Positions 46,024 through 56,246 of a stretch of 64,000 nt of DNA are shown here, one piece after another. The stretch covers positions 1 to 64,000 of the forward strand of contig DAOTWD010000042.1 of assembly GCA_034435975.1 (NCBI GenBank), read 5' to 3'. Numbering within the stretch: position 1 is the first letter of the stretch; each line of letters opens with the position of its first letter. Origin of the DNA: CAKZQX01 sp034435975. Its GTDB lineage: Bacteria > Chloroflexota > Chloroflexia > Chloroflexales > Chloroflexaceae. Made by a program: the position numbers and the translations under genes. The notes under the pieces were generated by a model. It was not told the origin of the DNA and did not search any database. It saw only the letters and a list, made by a program, of their open reading frames with translations.

Positions 46024-47759
46024 ATGGCGGAGCTTGCACAATGCTTCAATACCTGTTCCACCGACCAGGTGTTGGCAATTTGAGGAACACTGGCCCAGGC
46101 CCGGCGGGCAGTCAGGATACCATAGCGCAACCGGTTGAGTTCGTCTGGATGATGCGCATCGCTGTTCACCACCAGGGTCACACCCAGTTCCAGCGCACGT
46201 CGGGCATACACGGCATCAAGGTCAAGCCGCTCCGGGTTACTATTAATCTCCAACAATGTGCCATTGGCAGCAGCAGCTTGAAACACGGCCTCGAGATCCA
46301 GATCGGCACCCTCGCGCCGATCGAGGATACGACCGGTTGGATGGGCGATAATATCAACATGCGGATTGGCAATCGCTTGCAGCAGGCGGGCGGTAATCTG
46401 ATCACGGGGTTGGCGCAGACTGACGTGTAGCGAAGCCACGACCAGATCCAGATCGGCCAGTGCTACATCAGGCAAAGCCAGGCTGCCATCGGGGGTAATA
46501 TCAACCTCAACGCCATGCAGGATACGAAACGCTTCACCACGAGCAGCATACTCGGCGTTAAGTGCCGCAATCTCTACCGCCTGGTCGCGCAGGCGAGCAA
46601 CATCAACGCCACCCGTCACTCCCAGATAGGCGCTGTGATCGGTAATAGCAATATATTCATGGCCAAACGCATGAGCAGTCGCAGCCATCTGTGCAATACT
46701 GGCGCGACCATCACTCCAGGTACTATGCATATGCAGGTCACCGCGAAGATCAGCCAGCGTTACGAGGTCGGGTAAGGTGCCAGACCGGGCCGCCGCGAAC
46801 TCGCCGCGATCTTCACGGAGTTCAGGCGGAATCCAGGGCAGGCCCAGCGTGGCATAGACCTGCGCTTCGTCAGCACAGGTAATGAGGGTATCGTCAGCCT
46901 GACGGAAACCATGTTCGCTAAAGCGTAACCCACGCTCCAGAGCCAGTTCACGTAGGCGAATGTTGTGTGCCTGGCTGCCCGTAAAATGCTGCAAGGCGCT
47001 GCCCCACTGTGCTGGTGGCACCACCAGCAGATCGGCCTGCAGTCCACTGTGCAATACAACAGAGGCCTTCATTGTGCCTGACGTCAGCACCTCGGCCACC
47101 TGCGGCAGGGCGGTGAAGGCCTGTACCACCGTCGCGGTATCGTCCTGTGCCGCCAGCAAATCGAGGTCACCCACCGTTGGGCATGCACGGCGCAGGCTCC
47201 CTACTGCTGTGATCTGCAGATCAACAATAACTTCCTGGAGCGCAGCGATCAGCGTTTCGGCGGTAGACATGGCGTAGGGCATGAACACCCGCTGGTCACG
47301 TTGAGTAATCCTTTCTAGTCCCTGCCGAATACGCTGCTCGGTTTTAGCCCCAAAGCCCTTTAGCGTGCGCAGCCGACCAGCATCGATCATCGCCCGCAGA
47401 TCATCCAGACTGGCAATCCCAAGTTCTTCATAGAGTCGTTTCGCAGTACGAGGGCCAATCTCTGGCACGCGTAACAGATCCAACACTCCCGCTGGTATCT
47501 GACTCTTCAGCTGTTCATAGAGCGGTAAGGTGCCGGTATCCAGCAAAACACCGATTTTTTCGGCAATCGTCTTGCCAATGCCAGGAATGTCCTCCAGCGC
47601 CTGACGCGCCTGATAGTCAGTGAGGGGCAGTGGTAAATCGCTAATCACATCGCTGGCACGACGATACGCAAGAATACGGAAACGATCCTCACCCAGAATC
47701 TCCATGCGGTCGGCAATAGCCTGAAAGATGTGGGCAACATCACGATTAGAAAGAGACAT
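46020..47759 (-). CDS. polX: DNA polymerase X with PHP domain
   Basis: A 579-residue family X polymerase for gap filling in base-excision repair. The N-terminal part has helix-hairpin-helix DNA-binding motifs (IPGIGKTIAEKI near 58, VPEIGPRTAKRL near 95). The polymerase palm holds GSLRRACPTVGDLDLL near 190 with the catalytic Asp pair, and a third Asp in QADLLVV. A C-terminal PHP domain (about 335-575) begins GDLHMHSTWSDG and supplies 3'-5' exonuclease or related phosphoesterase activity. Length fits the bacterial PolX-PHP class. No clear ribosome site precedes the ATG. It overlaps the downstream hydrolase gene. Confidence 0.93.
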   Translation of the reverse strand: MSLSNRDVAHIFQAIADRMEILGEDRFRILAYRRASDVISDLPLPLTDYQARQALEDIPGIGKTIAEKIGVLLDTGTLPLYEQLKSQIPAGVLDLLRVPEIGPRTAKRLYEELGIASLDDLRAMIDAGRLRTLKGFGAKTEQRIRQGLERITQRDQRVFMPYAMSTAETLIAALQEVIVDLQITAVGSLRRACPTVGDLDLLAAQDDTATVVQAFTALPQVAEVLTSGTMKASVVLHSGLQADLLVVPPAQWGSALQHFTGSQAHNIRLRELALERGLRFSEHGFRQADDTLITCADEAQVYATLGLPWIPPELREDRGEFAAARSGTLPDLVTLADLRGDLHMHSTWSDGRASIAQMAATAHAFGHEYIAITDHSAYLGVTGGVDVARLRDQAVEIAALNAEYAARGEAFRILHGVEVDITPDGSLALPDVALADLDLVVASLHVSLRQPRDQITARLLQAIANPHVDIIAHPTGRILDRREGADLDLEAVFQAAAANGTLLEINSNPERLDLDAVYARRALELGVTLVVNSDAHHPDELNRLRYGILTARRAWASVPQIANTWSVEQVLKHCASSAI

Positions 47760-47795
47760 CGGTATACGCTCAGTTTTCTTGTAGGGCCAGGTACT

Positions 47796-47884
47796 GAGAA
47801 AATAGCTGTCAGGAAATAGGAAAGAGGGAACCAGAGGAGGGAGAAAATAGCTGTCAGGAAATAGGAAAGAGGGAACCAGAGGAG
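47796..47884. repeat. 45-bp tandem duplication
   Basis: The block starting GAGAAAATAGCTGTCAGGAA occurs twice in tandem with a period of 45 bases (from 47796 and from 47841). It lies in the 420-base gap upstream of polX; the rest of the gap is pyrimidine-rich with GGGCGAAAGCC motifs and holds no gene. Confidence 0.7.
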
Positions 47885-48178
47885 AGGACTTCTCTTTCTC
47901 CTTTCCATTTCCTCTATCTCCTCTTATCTCCTCCTTTCCTCATTGGGCGAAAGCCGCTCAAGCGGGTGAAGCCCTTCTATCCCAGGGCGAAAGCCCCTAC
48001 TGACTAGCCAATCAATAACATGGAACAGCTTACAGAAAAAATACCTGCTCTGACTTGCATCTCTACGCCCACTTTTGCCCTGGCTATCCGGCCTGATCTA
48101 CATCCATTGTATCACCAGGCAATTCGCCCTCATTTGGCCCGACTTCATCGCCTGGCGATCTGGATCGCCAGGCGACGT

Positions 48179-49612
48179 TCATTCTACAGGTACTGGCTCA
48201 TCTACCGGCAGCGGTTCGGCAGTGGGCGAGGGTTGTGGCCATGGTTCGACCCCGGTCGTATCCATACTGGCTTCTTCGGGCCAGGGCGCTTCATTCCCGG
48301 CACGATCACGGGCACGTACCCGAAACGCAAAATGCCGGCCCTCGTCCGGGCCAAACCAGGCACTGGTCTCTGTAACCTGAATGCGCCAGTCACGCCAGCC
48401 ACCGCGAGGTAGTTGGTGTACCTGCACATCATAGGACTCAATGCCACTGATGTCGTCTTCGCCGTCCCATTCAACCAGAAAGCCATTGCGCTGACGCGTG
48501 ATGCTGGTGATGCGAGCCTCAGGCGGCGTAGTATCGGTGCGTGCAATCCAGGCCATTGCATCGAAGCGTACTGCTTGCTGACGGTCGCCCGTGACATTCG
48601 ATAGCACAACCTGTCCACCGGTGGCATCGAAACGATATGTACCCAGCGAAACCCACGTTCCAGCATTGGTCGCCTGGTTGACCTGCACCTCCGCCACTCC
48701 ATCGCGGTGGGTCACGCGATAGCGTGCCGAAGTCGTCGGTTGGGGGCTACCACAAGACGGAATATAGGCGTTGACCTGGTAGAATCCGGCCGCCAGTTGT
48801 GGTACCCAGGTGGCACGATGTTCACCCTCTGCCGCACCGGTAACAGAAGGTACCCAGCGATGACGACCATTCAAGCCACAACGGGCTTCCTTCCAATCCG
48901 CACCGCTGGCGGTATAGCCCGCAGTATCATTATCCACCATAATTGCACCAGCCTCCACCTGTGGATTGTCGAGCGGTTCTGTATCGGGTACCTGCGCGGG
49001 TGCGTCTGGTGATGGATCGGGTTGCGTTGGTATCTGTGACGGTGGCGCTACCAGAGTTACACCTCCCGGCCCCGGATCTTCTCCCAACCAGAGAAACGTC
49101 ACCTGCACCCAGTCGTTGCGCGTCATCCCCAGATCATCCCAGAACGTACCATCGGCAATATCAATCCCGTTCGGGTTATTAATACGCCGTCCAAACTGAT
49201 CCCGGCCACCGTTATAGCCGTTCAGGTACGCCGCCTGTGCCATAGGCACGCCGACCGGCAGATCGCGGTAGTTATCTCGATTGGGCGACCAGTAGTTGTC
49301 ATTCGTGTTCCAGGGACCAACGTCCCACACCGGGGCAACCACACTCCGCCCGTTATAGGTCAATCGCACCTGATATTCATTGCCACGATAGGATGACAGG
49401 TTACGCCACGAAGGAAGGGCCACAAACCGGTCACGCGGTTGAATAATATGCCCATTGGCAGTCTGATAACCCACCAGTCCCAGGCGCGTGGCAAAAATGG
49501 TATAGGTAGGTGCCAGCGATCGGGTCTCACGTGGCGCAGGTGCCGCCTGTACCTGTGCTATGGCAATCATAATCATCAGCACGACGAGCGGAACAAACTT
49601 CCAGGTTCGCAA
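48179..49612 (-). CDS. Secreted golvesin-domain protein
   Basis: A 477-residue exported protein. With the TTG start at 49612 the protein opens with a classic signal peptide (MRTWKFVPLVVLMIMIAIA, then AQA-type cleavage). GGAG stands about 12 bases upstream; a GTG 20 codons earlier would put an odd Cys-rich tail in front. After a first domain with VWDVGPWNTNDNYW and NGIDIADGTFWDDLG (about residues 35-175, barrel-like) comes a Pro-rich linker, a golvesin C-terminal-like domain (about 220-365) and a fibronectin-III-like domain (about 370-450). It is probably a cell-surface or matrix protein. It lies 56 bases downstream of the DUF3048 gene. Confidence 0.75.
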   Translation of the reverse strand: MRTWKFVPLVVLMIMIAIAQVQAAPAPRETRSLAPTYTIFATRLGLVGYQTANGHIIQPRDRFVALPSWRNLSSYRGNEYQVRLTYNGRSVVAPVWDVGPWNTNDNYWSPNRDNYRDLPVGVPMAQAAYLNGYNGGRDQFGRRINNPNGIDIADGTFWDDLGMTRNDWVQVTFLWLGEDPGPGGVTLVAPPSQIPTQPDPSPDAPAQVPDTEPLDNPQVEAGAIMVDNDTAGYTASGADWKEARCGLNGRHRWVPSVTGAAEGEHRATWVPQLAAGFYQVNAYIPSCGSPQPTTSARYRVTHRDGVAEVQVNQATNAGTWVSLGTYRFDATGGQVVLSNVTGDRQQAVRFDAMAWIARTDTTPPEARITSITRQRNGFLVEWDGEDDISGIESYDVQVHQLPRGGWRDWRIQVTETSAWFGPDEGRHFAFRVRARDRAGNEAPWPEEASMDTTGVEPWPQPSPTAEPLPVDEPVPVE

Positions 49613-49668
49613 TAGTCTGCTACTCCTTGTTCCTCCTGACCGCTGTTCGCAGTCTACACAACAATAGC

Positions 49669-50781
49669 TCACTCAACGGTGAGATTGCGCAGATCCGGCA
49701 GGGCGACGATCCACACTGGCCCGACATTAAACAGAACCTCTGTATCATCGGCATGATAGAACCGTAGCGGCCACGCTGCCGCTGGTTTCCGCCAGTGACC
49801 AGTATGTTCGCGGCCATCAAGAAAAAAACGGGCGCGTCCCTCGCCAATAACCCGCTGTTCGATACGCCCCTTGTCGTCACCAGGAACAGGCGCTTCGTAG
49901 ACCTCTATCGCCACAATATTCTTAAACCAGAGTTGTGCGTTCGTTCGCCCATCAACATGCGGTTTATTGCGGCGCAGCCGGAAATAACCGTTGGTTTCTG
50001 GATCATATGTCCAACCCACCGGATCATCGGCATAGATAAAATAGTAGTCCAGGCGCTGGACGGATGGGCGCTCAACCAGGGGGAGATCGGGCTTAAACAG
50101 CAACCCCTGTGCGCTCAAGTCAGGAACTGCACTCTCTTGCTCGGCTACAAAGCGCTGCAACTCGGTGCTGGTGGTGTACAAATTGTGCGGTGGATCACGT
50201 TCGTTATCGCGGTAAAAATAGGGTTCCCCGTCGCGTCGTAGGGCATCCATATTCACGATCTCGGTTGCACTCTCGGCCAGCACCAGACTATCCGGCGAGC
50301 CACCGGCATGCACAAAGACGGCGCTCAAACCCATCGCCCACTGCACAAAGTAGAGCCGGGCGCTACGTACTGCGCCAATCTCATCCAGATCGGGCGAGAT
50401 ACCAGGCACGAAAATCCCCATGTAGCGTGTAAGACCATATTCGGCCAGAGCCTCGAACACCATTACGGCCCCATCCATCCCGGTTTGGGGATAGGCGGCG
50501 GGATGATTGTCAAACATGATCGCCAGCGGCCGCTGCTCGATTGTGCCACGCGCAAACGTCAAACCACCAGGAAGCGGAGTCGGCGTGGGAGTGGCGGTAG
50601 GCGGGATCGCGGTGGGGGTCGGTGGAGCAGGTGTTGGTACTTCCAGAGTTGGGGTAGACGGCACCGGTGGCAAGGTTGGCATCGACGTTATTGACGTTGC
50701 CTGATCAATGGCTATGCTCCCGCAGGCACCGAGCAATACGATAATACCAGGCACGATGGCTAGACGCTGGAACATTGGCAT
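49669..50781 (-). CDS. DUF3048 lipoprotein
   Basis: A 370-residue exported lipoprotein related to YerB. The signal peptide ends in LLGAC, whose Cys (about residue 20) would be lipidated. A Thr/Pro-rich linker (about 30-72) follows, then the DUF3048 region starting RPLAIMFDNHPAAYPQTG with VFEALAEYGLTRYMGIF and SARLYFVQWA. The family's role is unknown. The ATG at 50781 has AAGGAG eight bases upstream. It and the golvesin protein form a short operon of secreted proteins. Confidence 0.85.
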   Translation of the reverse strand: MPMFQRLAIVPGIIVLLGACGSIAIDQATSITSMPTLPPVPSTPTLEVPTPAPPTPTAIPPTATPTPTPLPGGLTFARGTIEQRPLAIMFDNHPAAYPQTGMDGAVMVFEALAEYGLTRYMGIFVPGISPDLDEIGAVRSARLYFVQWAMGLSAVFVHAGGSPDSLVLAESATEIVNMDALRRDGEPYFYRDNERDPPHNLYTTSTELQRFVAEQESAVPDLSAQGLLFKPDLPLVERPSVQRLDYYFIYADDPVGWTYDPETNGYFRLRRNKPHVDGRTNAQLWFKNIVAIEVYEAPVPGDDKGRIEQRVIGEGRARFFLDGREHTGHWRKPAAAWPLRFYHADDTEVLFNVGPVWIVALPDLRNLTVE

Positions 50782-51118
50782 TACGTCTCCTTCCCCAGGC
50801 AAGATCATCCCAAAACGGCGCGTATTCTACCATACTTCTGGCAACGGTTGTGCCGACAATACCATTGCCGTACAATAAATAATCGTTGAGGATTGTAGCA
50901 CACCACAGGTTGCGGATCGACGATACTGATGCACCACGAGGGCATGTTTCATCGTTTTGTAACCTGATGGCCAGCCACAACAGGGGCACGTTGCAACGTG
51001 CCTCTCCTTCGACACCGAAAATGACCAGATTCCACTTTCGTTCAAGCTTCACGCCTGGGACGCTCTGATATGGGCGTCAACCATATGTGGATGGAGCAAA
51101 TAAGTCGTATGTTTCGCA
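50782..51118. other. Intergenic region, nothing recognised
   Basis: About 340 bases between two minus-strand genes. It presumably carries the promoter of the DUF3048-golvesin pair. No ORF or repeat stands out. Confidence 0.4.
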
Positions 51119-53731
51119 CTAACGCCGGATAAAAAGCCCACGTCGCACGGCAATCTCCAATACCCACAGCACGAGCGCCGCACCAAGCAACCAGGGCCAC
51201 AGTTGGTGCGGCGTCGGTATACCATTCGTTGTTTCGGTGGTGAGTGGTACACCAGCATTGGTGTTTAGCACCTGACCGCCCGTATGTTGCGCAATCGCTT
51301 CTAGCAACGGTATGCCCTGCAAAAGGCCGCCTGTTGCATCCATAGGCATGTACTCAGCCGGTACCGGTTGGACATAGCCGATCTGCGTCTCATAGCGGAT
51401 GGCATCACGCTCCAGGACAACCTCAACTGCATAGGCACCATCTCTGGGCAAGAGCAGATCGCGGGCATAACGGCCAGGAGCAATCTGCGGCAGACGTATT
51501 TCGCTTTGTGTACCATCAGGTAACGTCACCCGCGCATTGACTGTCGCCAGATCAATCGGCACGCTCCCCGCCTGTACCGCCTCTACCACCAGTTGCACAT
51601 CATTGCCTTGCGATACCACCCGTACTTGAAGCGGGCCGCTACTGTCTGGTTCAGGCAATGTATAGCGTACTACCTGCGACCAGAAGCGGCTGTAATCAGG
51701 CCAGTTCAGCCACGGGTCAGCCCACGGTTCGGCAATGGACGGCGTCCATGCCACGGCACGCCCCAACCCGTATTGCCAGGCCGACAAGACCGGGTCTTCT
51801 ATCGGCGAGCGTAGCACCACATCGGCAGCCTCTTTGGGCGTTGTTGCCACATACCCACTCAGATCAGGCAGATTGGCGGGTGCAAAGCCGCGCAGGAGCG
51901 GATGCGCGGTGGCAACATCGGCCCGAAAGCGCTCCTCAACGGTCGGATCCGAGTTCGCAATTTCGCTCTCGCGCAACGTCAGGCGCGGAATATCATCGGG
52001 ATGCGAGGCATAATAATAACGCCCACCACCCCACTGCGCCAGAATATCGAGCAATTCCAGATCTGCGTCCTGCCCAATTGCCACCGTCGAGAGCGTCATA
52101 TTCATCGAGCGCGCCGCGTCAATTAACTGGCGGTACGCCACACGATCACTGGTAAACGAGCGACCATCGGTCAACAACACGGTATGCCGAGTGGTCGTTG
52201 GCTGACGTGCCAGTTCGCCCATCCCAATATTGAGTGCCCCAAAGATATCGGTTCCACCGCCAATCGGCAGAGTCGCAATTGCGTCCTGGATCTCTTTGAG
52301 CGACAATCCCTGCCCAATCGGCTGGAACGGAACAACCCAGTCCTGGCGTGTATCAAAGGCCAGAATACCAATCCGGTCATTCTGGCGCAAGGCCTCGGTC
52401 GAGAGGATGGCCGCCTCCTTCGCCATATCAAACTTGGTGACACCATAGGCCGCCGTCATACTGGCCGAGCGATCAATAACCAGCAGCAGTGAGATTTCTG
52501 GGCGTTGCGGTCGGGGTGGTGGATCCATCAAAACGGGCAACACATGCTCCAGCGGCGTGTCCTTATATGCTCCCAGACCAAACGAGTTACGGCCACCCGT
52601 CACCACCAGCCCCCGCCCTTCACTGCGCACAAACTCGCGCACGCTGGTCATCTGATCCAGGGAAAGCACACTGACCGGTACATCCACCAGCACCATACCC
52701 GCATATGGCTCCAACTCGGAGAGGCGCGAAGGCAATTGCGTGGCTGGCATTGTCTGTACGTCAATACCTCCGCGTTGCAAGGCAGCATTCAACTCCTGCC
52801 CGTTCCCTGAACGTCCTTCAACGAGCAGAACCCTCGGCGCTGGCGTAACAGTAATCGCCGCTGCAGCCTGATTGTTGCGCTCAAACGTATCTGGCTCACC
52901 AACAATTTCGGCGCGCACCTGCATCACCCCTGCACTGGTCGCCTGAATAGTGAAGGGGAACGTATTCAGGCCTGCCTCAAGCAACACCGGTTGCTCATCC
53001 AACAACCGCTCACCCTCCCAAACACGCAGCGTAGCAGATGCCGTACTCCTGCTCCCGGTACCAGGTATATAGCCGACAACGATCTCCACGTCGTTGTTTT
53101 GATGCTCATACATCGAATGCGGGGCATGCAACCGCGCAATATACAGATCGGGATGCTGATACGGCTCAATTGACCAGACATCAATCGGGATGCCCACAAC
53201 TGCCGCTCGTTCAGCTTCACGTAGCGCGTCACCTGTTGTCTGCATCCCATCTGAGAGCAAGATGATCCGCCCACCAGTCGATGCCAGCATATCCTGTGCC
53301 CTGCGCAACGCCTCGGCAATGTTCGTTCCTGCTGGATTCAGCGCCGATGAGACAGATTGCAGGTTATCTTCATCGGGCGCAACCACGTTTGCCCCAAACC
53401 AGAGGATCGCCGTGCGCCGTGCACCTGGCTGATCTTCGCCTGCATCCTGGTTCAACAGGTATGCCAGGCGTCGTGCTTCCGATTGTAGTGCCACCTTGCC
53501 ATCAGCGGTGAGACTATCAGATTGATCAACCAGTATCACCACCATGCTCTCGGTAGGTACCTCTTGACCTGACAGTGGGTTGGCGAGCGCCAGTATCAGG
53601 AATGTCACCGTGCCTAGTCGTAGCAGGAGAGAGGCAATCGGCAGCCGTCGCCCTCGCCAGAGCCACAGGATCACCACAATGACTGGTAGTACAAAGAGCA
53701 GGATAAGTATATCAGGATTACGAAATATCAT
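51119..53731 (-). CDS. Large membrane protein with two VWA domains
   Basis: An 870-residue protein with two N-terminal membrane helices (about residues 7-26 and 33-52) and one at the C-terminus (about 840-860). The first VWA domain has a MIDAS motif DQSDS at 69-73 and the second DRSAS at 420-424. Between them lies a glutamine-amidotransferase-like fold (GLVVTGGRNSFGLGAY near 380). Pieces resemble BatA/BatB and related Ca/Mg-dependent adhesion modules. The large soluble part is probably outside or in the periplasmic-like space. Its partner is the gene upstream. No MoxR-type ATPase, the usual Bat companion, is visible. Confidence 0.82.
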   Translation of the reverse strand: MIFRNPDILILLFVLPVIVVILWLWRGRRLPIASLLLRLGTVTFLILALANPLSGQEVPTESMVVILVDQSDSLTADGKVALQSEARRLAYLLNQDAGEDQPGARRTAILWFGANVVAPDEDNLQSVSSALNPAGTNIAEALRRAQDMLASTGGRIILLSDGMQTTGDALREAERAAVVGIPIDVWSIEPYQHPDLYIARLHAPHSMYEHQNNDVEIVVGYIPGTGSRSTASATLRVWEGERLLDEQPVLLEAGLNTFPFTIQATSAGVMQVRAEIVGEPDTFERNNQAAAAITVTPAPRVLLVEGRSGNGQELNAALQRGGIDVQTMPATQLPSRLSELEPYAGMVLVDVPVSVLSLDQMTSVREFVRSEGRGLVVTGGRNSFGLGAYKDTPLEHVLPVLMDPPPRPQRPEISLLLVIDRSASMTAAYGVTKFDMAKEAAILSTEALRQNDRIGILAFDTRQDWVVPFQPIGQGLSLKEIQDAIATLPIGGGTDIFGALNIGMGELARQPTTTRHTVLLTDGRSFTSDRVAYRQLIDAARSMNMTLSTVAIGQDADLELLDILAQWGGGRYYYASHPDDIPRLTLRESEIANSDPTVEERFRADVATAHPLLRGFAPANLPDLSGYVATTPKEAADVVLRSPIEDPVLSAWQYGLGRAVAWTPSIAEPWADPWLNWPDYSRFWSQVVRYTLPEPDSSGPLQVRVVSQGNDVQLVVEAVQAGSVPIDLATVNARVTLPDGTQSEIRLPQIAPGRYARDLLLPRDGAYAVEVVLERDAIRYETQIGYVQPVPAEYMPMDATGGLLQGIPLLEAIAQHTGGQVLNTNAGVPLTTETTNGIPTPHQLWPWLLGAALVLWVLEIAVRRGLFIRR

Positions 53732-53827
53732 ACTTTTTTAGCGGTGGGCAACAGACATCAGTCGGTGGTCTTAGTAAAACCTCGTGTTGTGTCGCATACC
53801 CGGTGATCACTTCTTTCTACGAGTACA

Positions 53828-55753
53828 TTAACGATGGATATAGATCCATTCTATCACCATAACGGTCAATGTCGCCAGAGCCAGCCAGGGCCAGAGTGGT
53901 TGTGCTACCGGTTGAGTGGTATCATCGCTGGAGTCGAGTAATAGGTTGGTGCTGGCTGTAATCAGATCGGGAGATACAGGCCGTGGGCGCAGATCCGACT
54001 CGGCTGGCGAACCCGCATTCACTGCGATACGCTGCTCATACAACACGCTGTCGCCAGCACGCTCTGCAATCGTATATACCCCGGTCTGCGTAAGATCTTC
54101 GATATGGATTGATGTTGCAGGGACGGTCAGATCGATCTGGCGCGTCTGCCCGGTGGGGGCAGTGATTGTCAGTGTCTCTGCATGCGCTCCGGGTTGAAAC
54201 CCCAGTAGCTCACCTGCCAGCATGGAAACCGGAAGCGGTGCTGGTGTTAAATCGCGTACTGTACGTGCTACCAGCAACGGAAAAGCGAGGCGCTCACTCA
54301 GGTTGCTGCGGGTCAAGTCAAACGTCCAGATACTGACCTGGCTTCGATCAACCTGTCCGCGCACGATCAACGGCACATCATCGGCCAGCACCTGCACAGC
54401 GGCCCAGGCAGGCAGTTGAACCACACGGGCGGTAGCAAATGTGACACTATCCAGGCTGAGACCATCAAACAGGCTATTCGCAGCACTATCAGGTGGCACA
54501 ACCACCCGTGCCGGAGCGCTCACCGGGCGCGTTGCATCTACCGTGAGGAGCGCGTTCCCAGCTTCAGGTGGATGCACCAGTAACACCCCACCGGGTGGTA
54601 ATTGATCGGGCAGCATGCCTTCAAAAATCGTCAGATCGGCTCTGGCTGCAGCAGAAGCAGCCGTATACGCAGCCGGATCGACCACAACGACGCTGACACC
54701 CCGGATTGCCATCAATGCTCGCTCCAGTGGCTTTGGCTGCGCAGAAACCAGCACCACCTGCACCGGTCGCGTTTGCTCTAGAATGAGACTGGCCCGATCA
54801 TCAGCAGCCAGAGCATCCTGTCCTTCCAATTCAGCCCGCAATACACGTATACCAGCCGGTACTTCCCAGGTCAAATCAGCTTCACCATCGGCGGGCAGAT
54901 TAACATAGCGTGTGTCCAGCAGGTGCTCATCACCAAACAACAGGACACGCATTTCAACCGGTGCCGAACCATAGTTGGCAACCCGCGCATAGACCGGAGT
55001 GATAGAGCGATTGGTCGGACGTGCCCCAAACGCAACAATCGCTCGATTACTGCGGTCACTACCAACGGTCAGCCACTCAATATCGGTGCCAGGACGCACA
55101 ATCTGGCGGGTTGACACCGTGGCTGCCAATAAACTGATCGCGGGCGAGGCATTATCACTGAGGACAACGATTCGTCCACCATCGTGGGTATCAAGTGCAG
55201 CCTGTGCCAGCGTCAGCGCCCCGGATAGATCACTCCCCACGCCTTCACTCGCCAGTGTATCCAGGGCATTCAGCAGGCCCGTGCGCTGGTGGTGGGTGCC
55301 CATTGCTATCACCCGCGCTCGTGGCCCGGCGCTAATCAATGTCAGGCTGTCGCCAGGAGCCAGACCATTGATCAACGAACGGGCCTGTTCTCGCGCCTGA
55401 TCCAGGCGGGTACGTCCCTCCTGGCTGAACAATCCAGCCCCTTCGCGGGCATCCATACTGGTTGAACTATCAATAATGAGCGCCAGGTGATTTCCACTCT
55501 TGAATCGCCCGCCCAACCACTGGGGCTGACCCAGTGCCAGGGCCAGCAGCGCTGCAGCCAGGAGATGCAAGAATAACAACAAAGTCAGGGGTAATCGCAG
55601 GCGGCGCTGGTTATCCGTTTTGTTGGATATCTCCTGCCATAACAACAACGAGGGCACGATAACCCGTCGCCGCCGCTCGCGTACAAGATGGAACCACACA
55701 ATAATGGGAAGCGCGATCAGCGCTAGCAATCCTGACGGAACAAGAAAGGCCAA
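53828..55753 (-). CDS. BatA-like VWA membrane protein
   Basis: A 641-residue protein with the BatA N-terminal region: helix at 3-22, a RERRRRVIVPSLLLW segment, a second helix at about 54-76. A VWA domain follows, with MIDAS DSSTS at 95-99. The remainder is a beta-rich extracytoplasmic part, and a last helix is at about 620-638. Translation starts at TTG with AAGGAG nine bases upstream. The same layout (two helices, VWA, beta-rich region, last helix) in the next gene, about 100 bases downstream, suggests duplication and a shared complex. The function is unknown. Confidence 0.82.
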   Translation of the reverse strand: MAFLVPSGLLALIALPIIVWFHLVRERRRRVIVPSLLLWQEISNKTDNQRRLRLPLTLLLFLHLLAAALLALALGQPQWLGGRFKSGNHLALIIDSSTSMDAREGAGLFSQEGRTRLDQAREQARSLINGLAPGDSLTLISAGPRARVIAMGTHHQRTGLLNALDTLASEGVGSDLSGALTLAQAALDTHDGGRIVVLSDNASPAISLLAATVSTRQIVRPGTDIEWLTVGSDRSNRAIVAFGARPTNRSITPVYARVANYGSAPVEMRVLLFGDEHLLDTRYVNLPADGEADLTWEVPAGIRVLRAELEGQDALAADDRASLILEQTRPVQVVLVSAQPKPLERALMAIRGVSVVVVDPAAYTAASAAARADLTIFEGMLPDQLPPGGVLLVHPPEAGNALLTVDATRPVSAPARVVVPPDSAANSLFDGLSLDSVTFATARVVQLPAWAAVQVLADDVPLIVRGQVDRSQVSIWTFDLTRSNLSERLAFPLLVARTVRDLTPAPLPVSMLAGELLGFQPGAHAETLTITAPTGQTRQIDLTVPATSIHIEDLTQTGVYTIAERAGDSVLYEQRIAVNAGSPAESDLRPRPVSPDLITASTNLLLDSSDDTTQPVAQPLWPWLALATLTVMVIEWIYIHR

Positions 55754-55860
55754 ACTTGTTGCTCCTTATAGTAACGCGACGAAATCCTGACGTTGCAAAA
55801 CTTCAAGCGGTTCGCCACGTCGCTCTGACGAAAGCCAGGACTTCTGTGCGCAATGCATGA

Positions 55861-56073
55861 TCAATACATAACGATTTTATCGTTCTTATGATAGCCGATC
55901 TTGTCAGATTGTGGAGGACATAAGGCGGAGAAAGGGCTGATTCTCATCAAAGACACATCTAGCGGCAACCTGAAAAGCCCTGAAATTTCCGTAACATCCA
56001 CAACGTCTGTCCGAACCACGGCTTCCCTGGCACGTTCAAGCAAGGCTGTGAGGTCAACTTTGTTCATGGGCAT
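55861..56073 (-). CDS. Small hypothetical ORF
   Basis: A 70-residue frame starting MPMNKVDLTALLERAREAV, with an amphipathic first helix. Its ribosome site is weak and the C-terminal half (ISPFSALCPPQSDK) looks unlike a folded domain. The position between two real genes on the same strand allows it to be expressed. It may be chance. Confidence 0.2.
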   Translation of the reverse strand: MPMNKVDLTALLERAREAVVRTDVVDVTEISGLFRLPLDVSLMRISPFSALCPPQSDKIGYHKNDKIVMY

Positions 56074-56169
56074 ACTCTGGAGATCACTATTCAGATGGTA
56101 CCTGGGCCAGCGGAACTGCTGGCCCTCGCACAACTTTCGGTTCGATCTGTTATAGCCACGAAGCCACCA

Positions 56170-56237
56170 GAACGGGCCGAACCGCAGAGAATCCAGGAAG
56201 GACACCTCCTTCCTGACCACCTCACCTGAACGGTTAC
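56170..56237. repeat. Half copy of the CACCTGAACGGTTAC repeat
   Basis: AACGGGCCGAACC at 56171-56183 and CACCTGAACGGTTAC at 56223-56237 match, in the same order and spacing, the right half of the element at 21141-21287. The left inverted end is missing, so this is a partial or degraded copy. Confidence 0.6.
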
Positions 56238-56246
56238 TTCTAGTAC

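Noticed and set aside
55861..56220. 119-residue version of the small minus-strand ORF
   Set aside because: Its first 49 codons run into the partial repeat, so the long version is not credible; only the shorter frame is listed, at low confidence.
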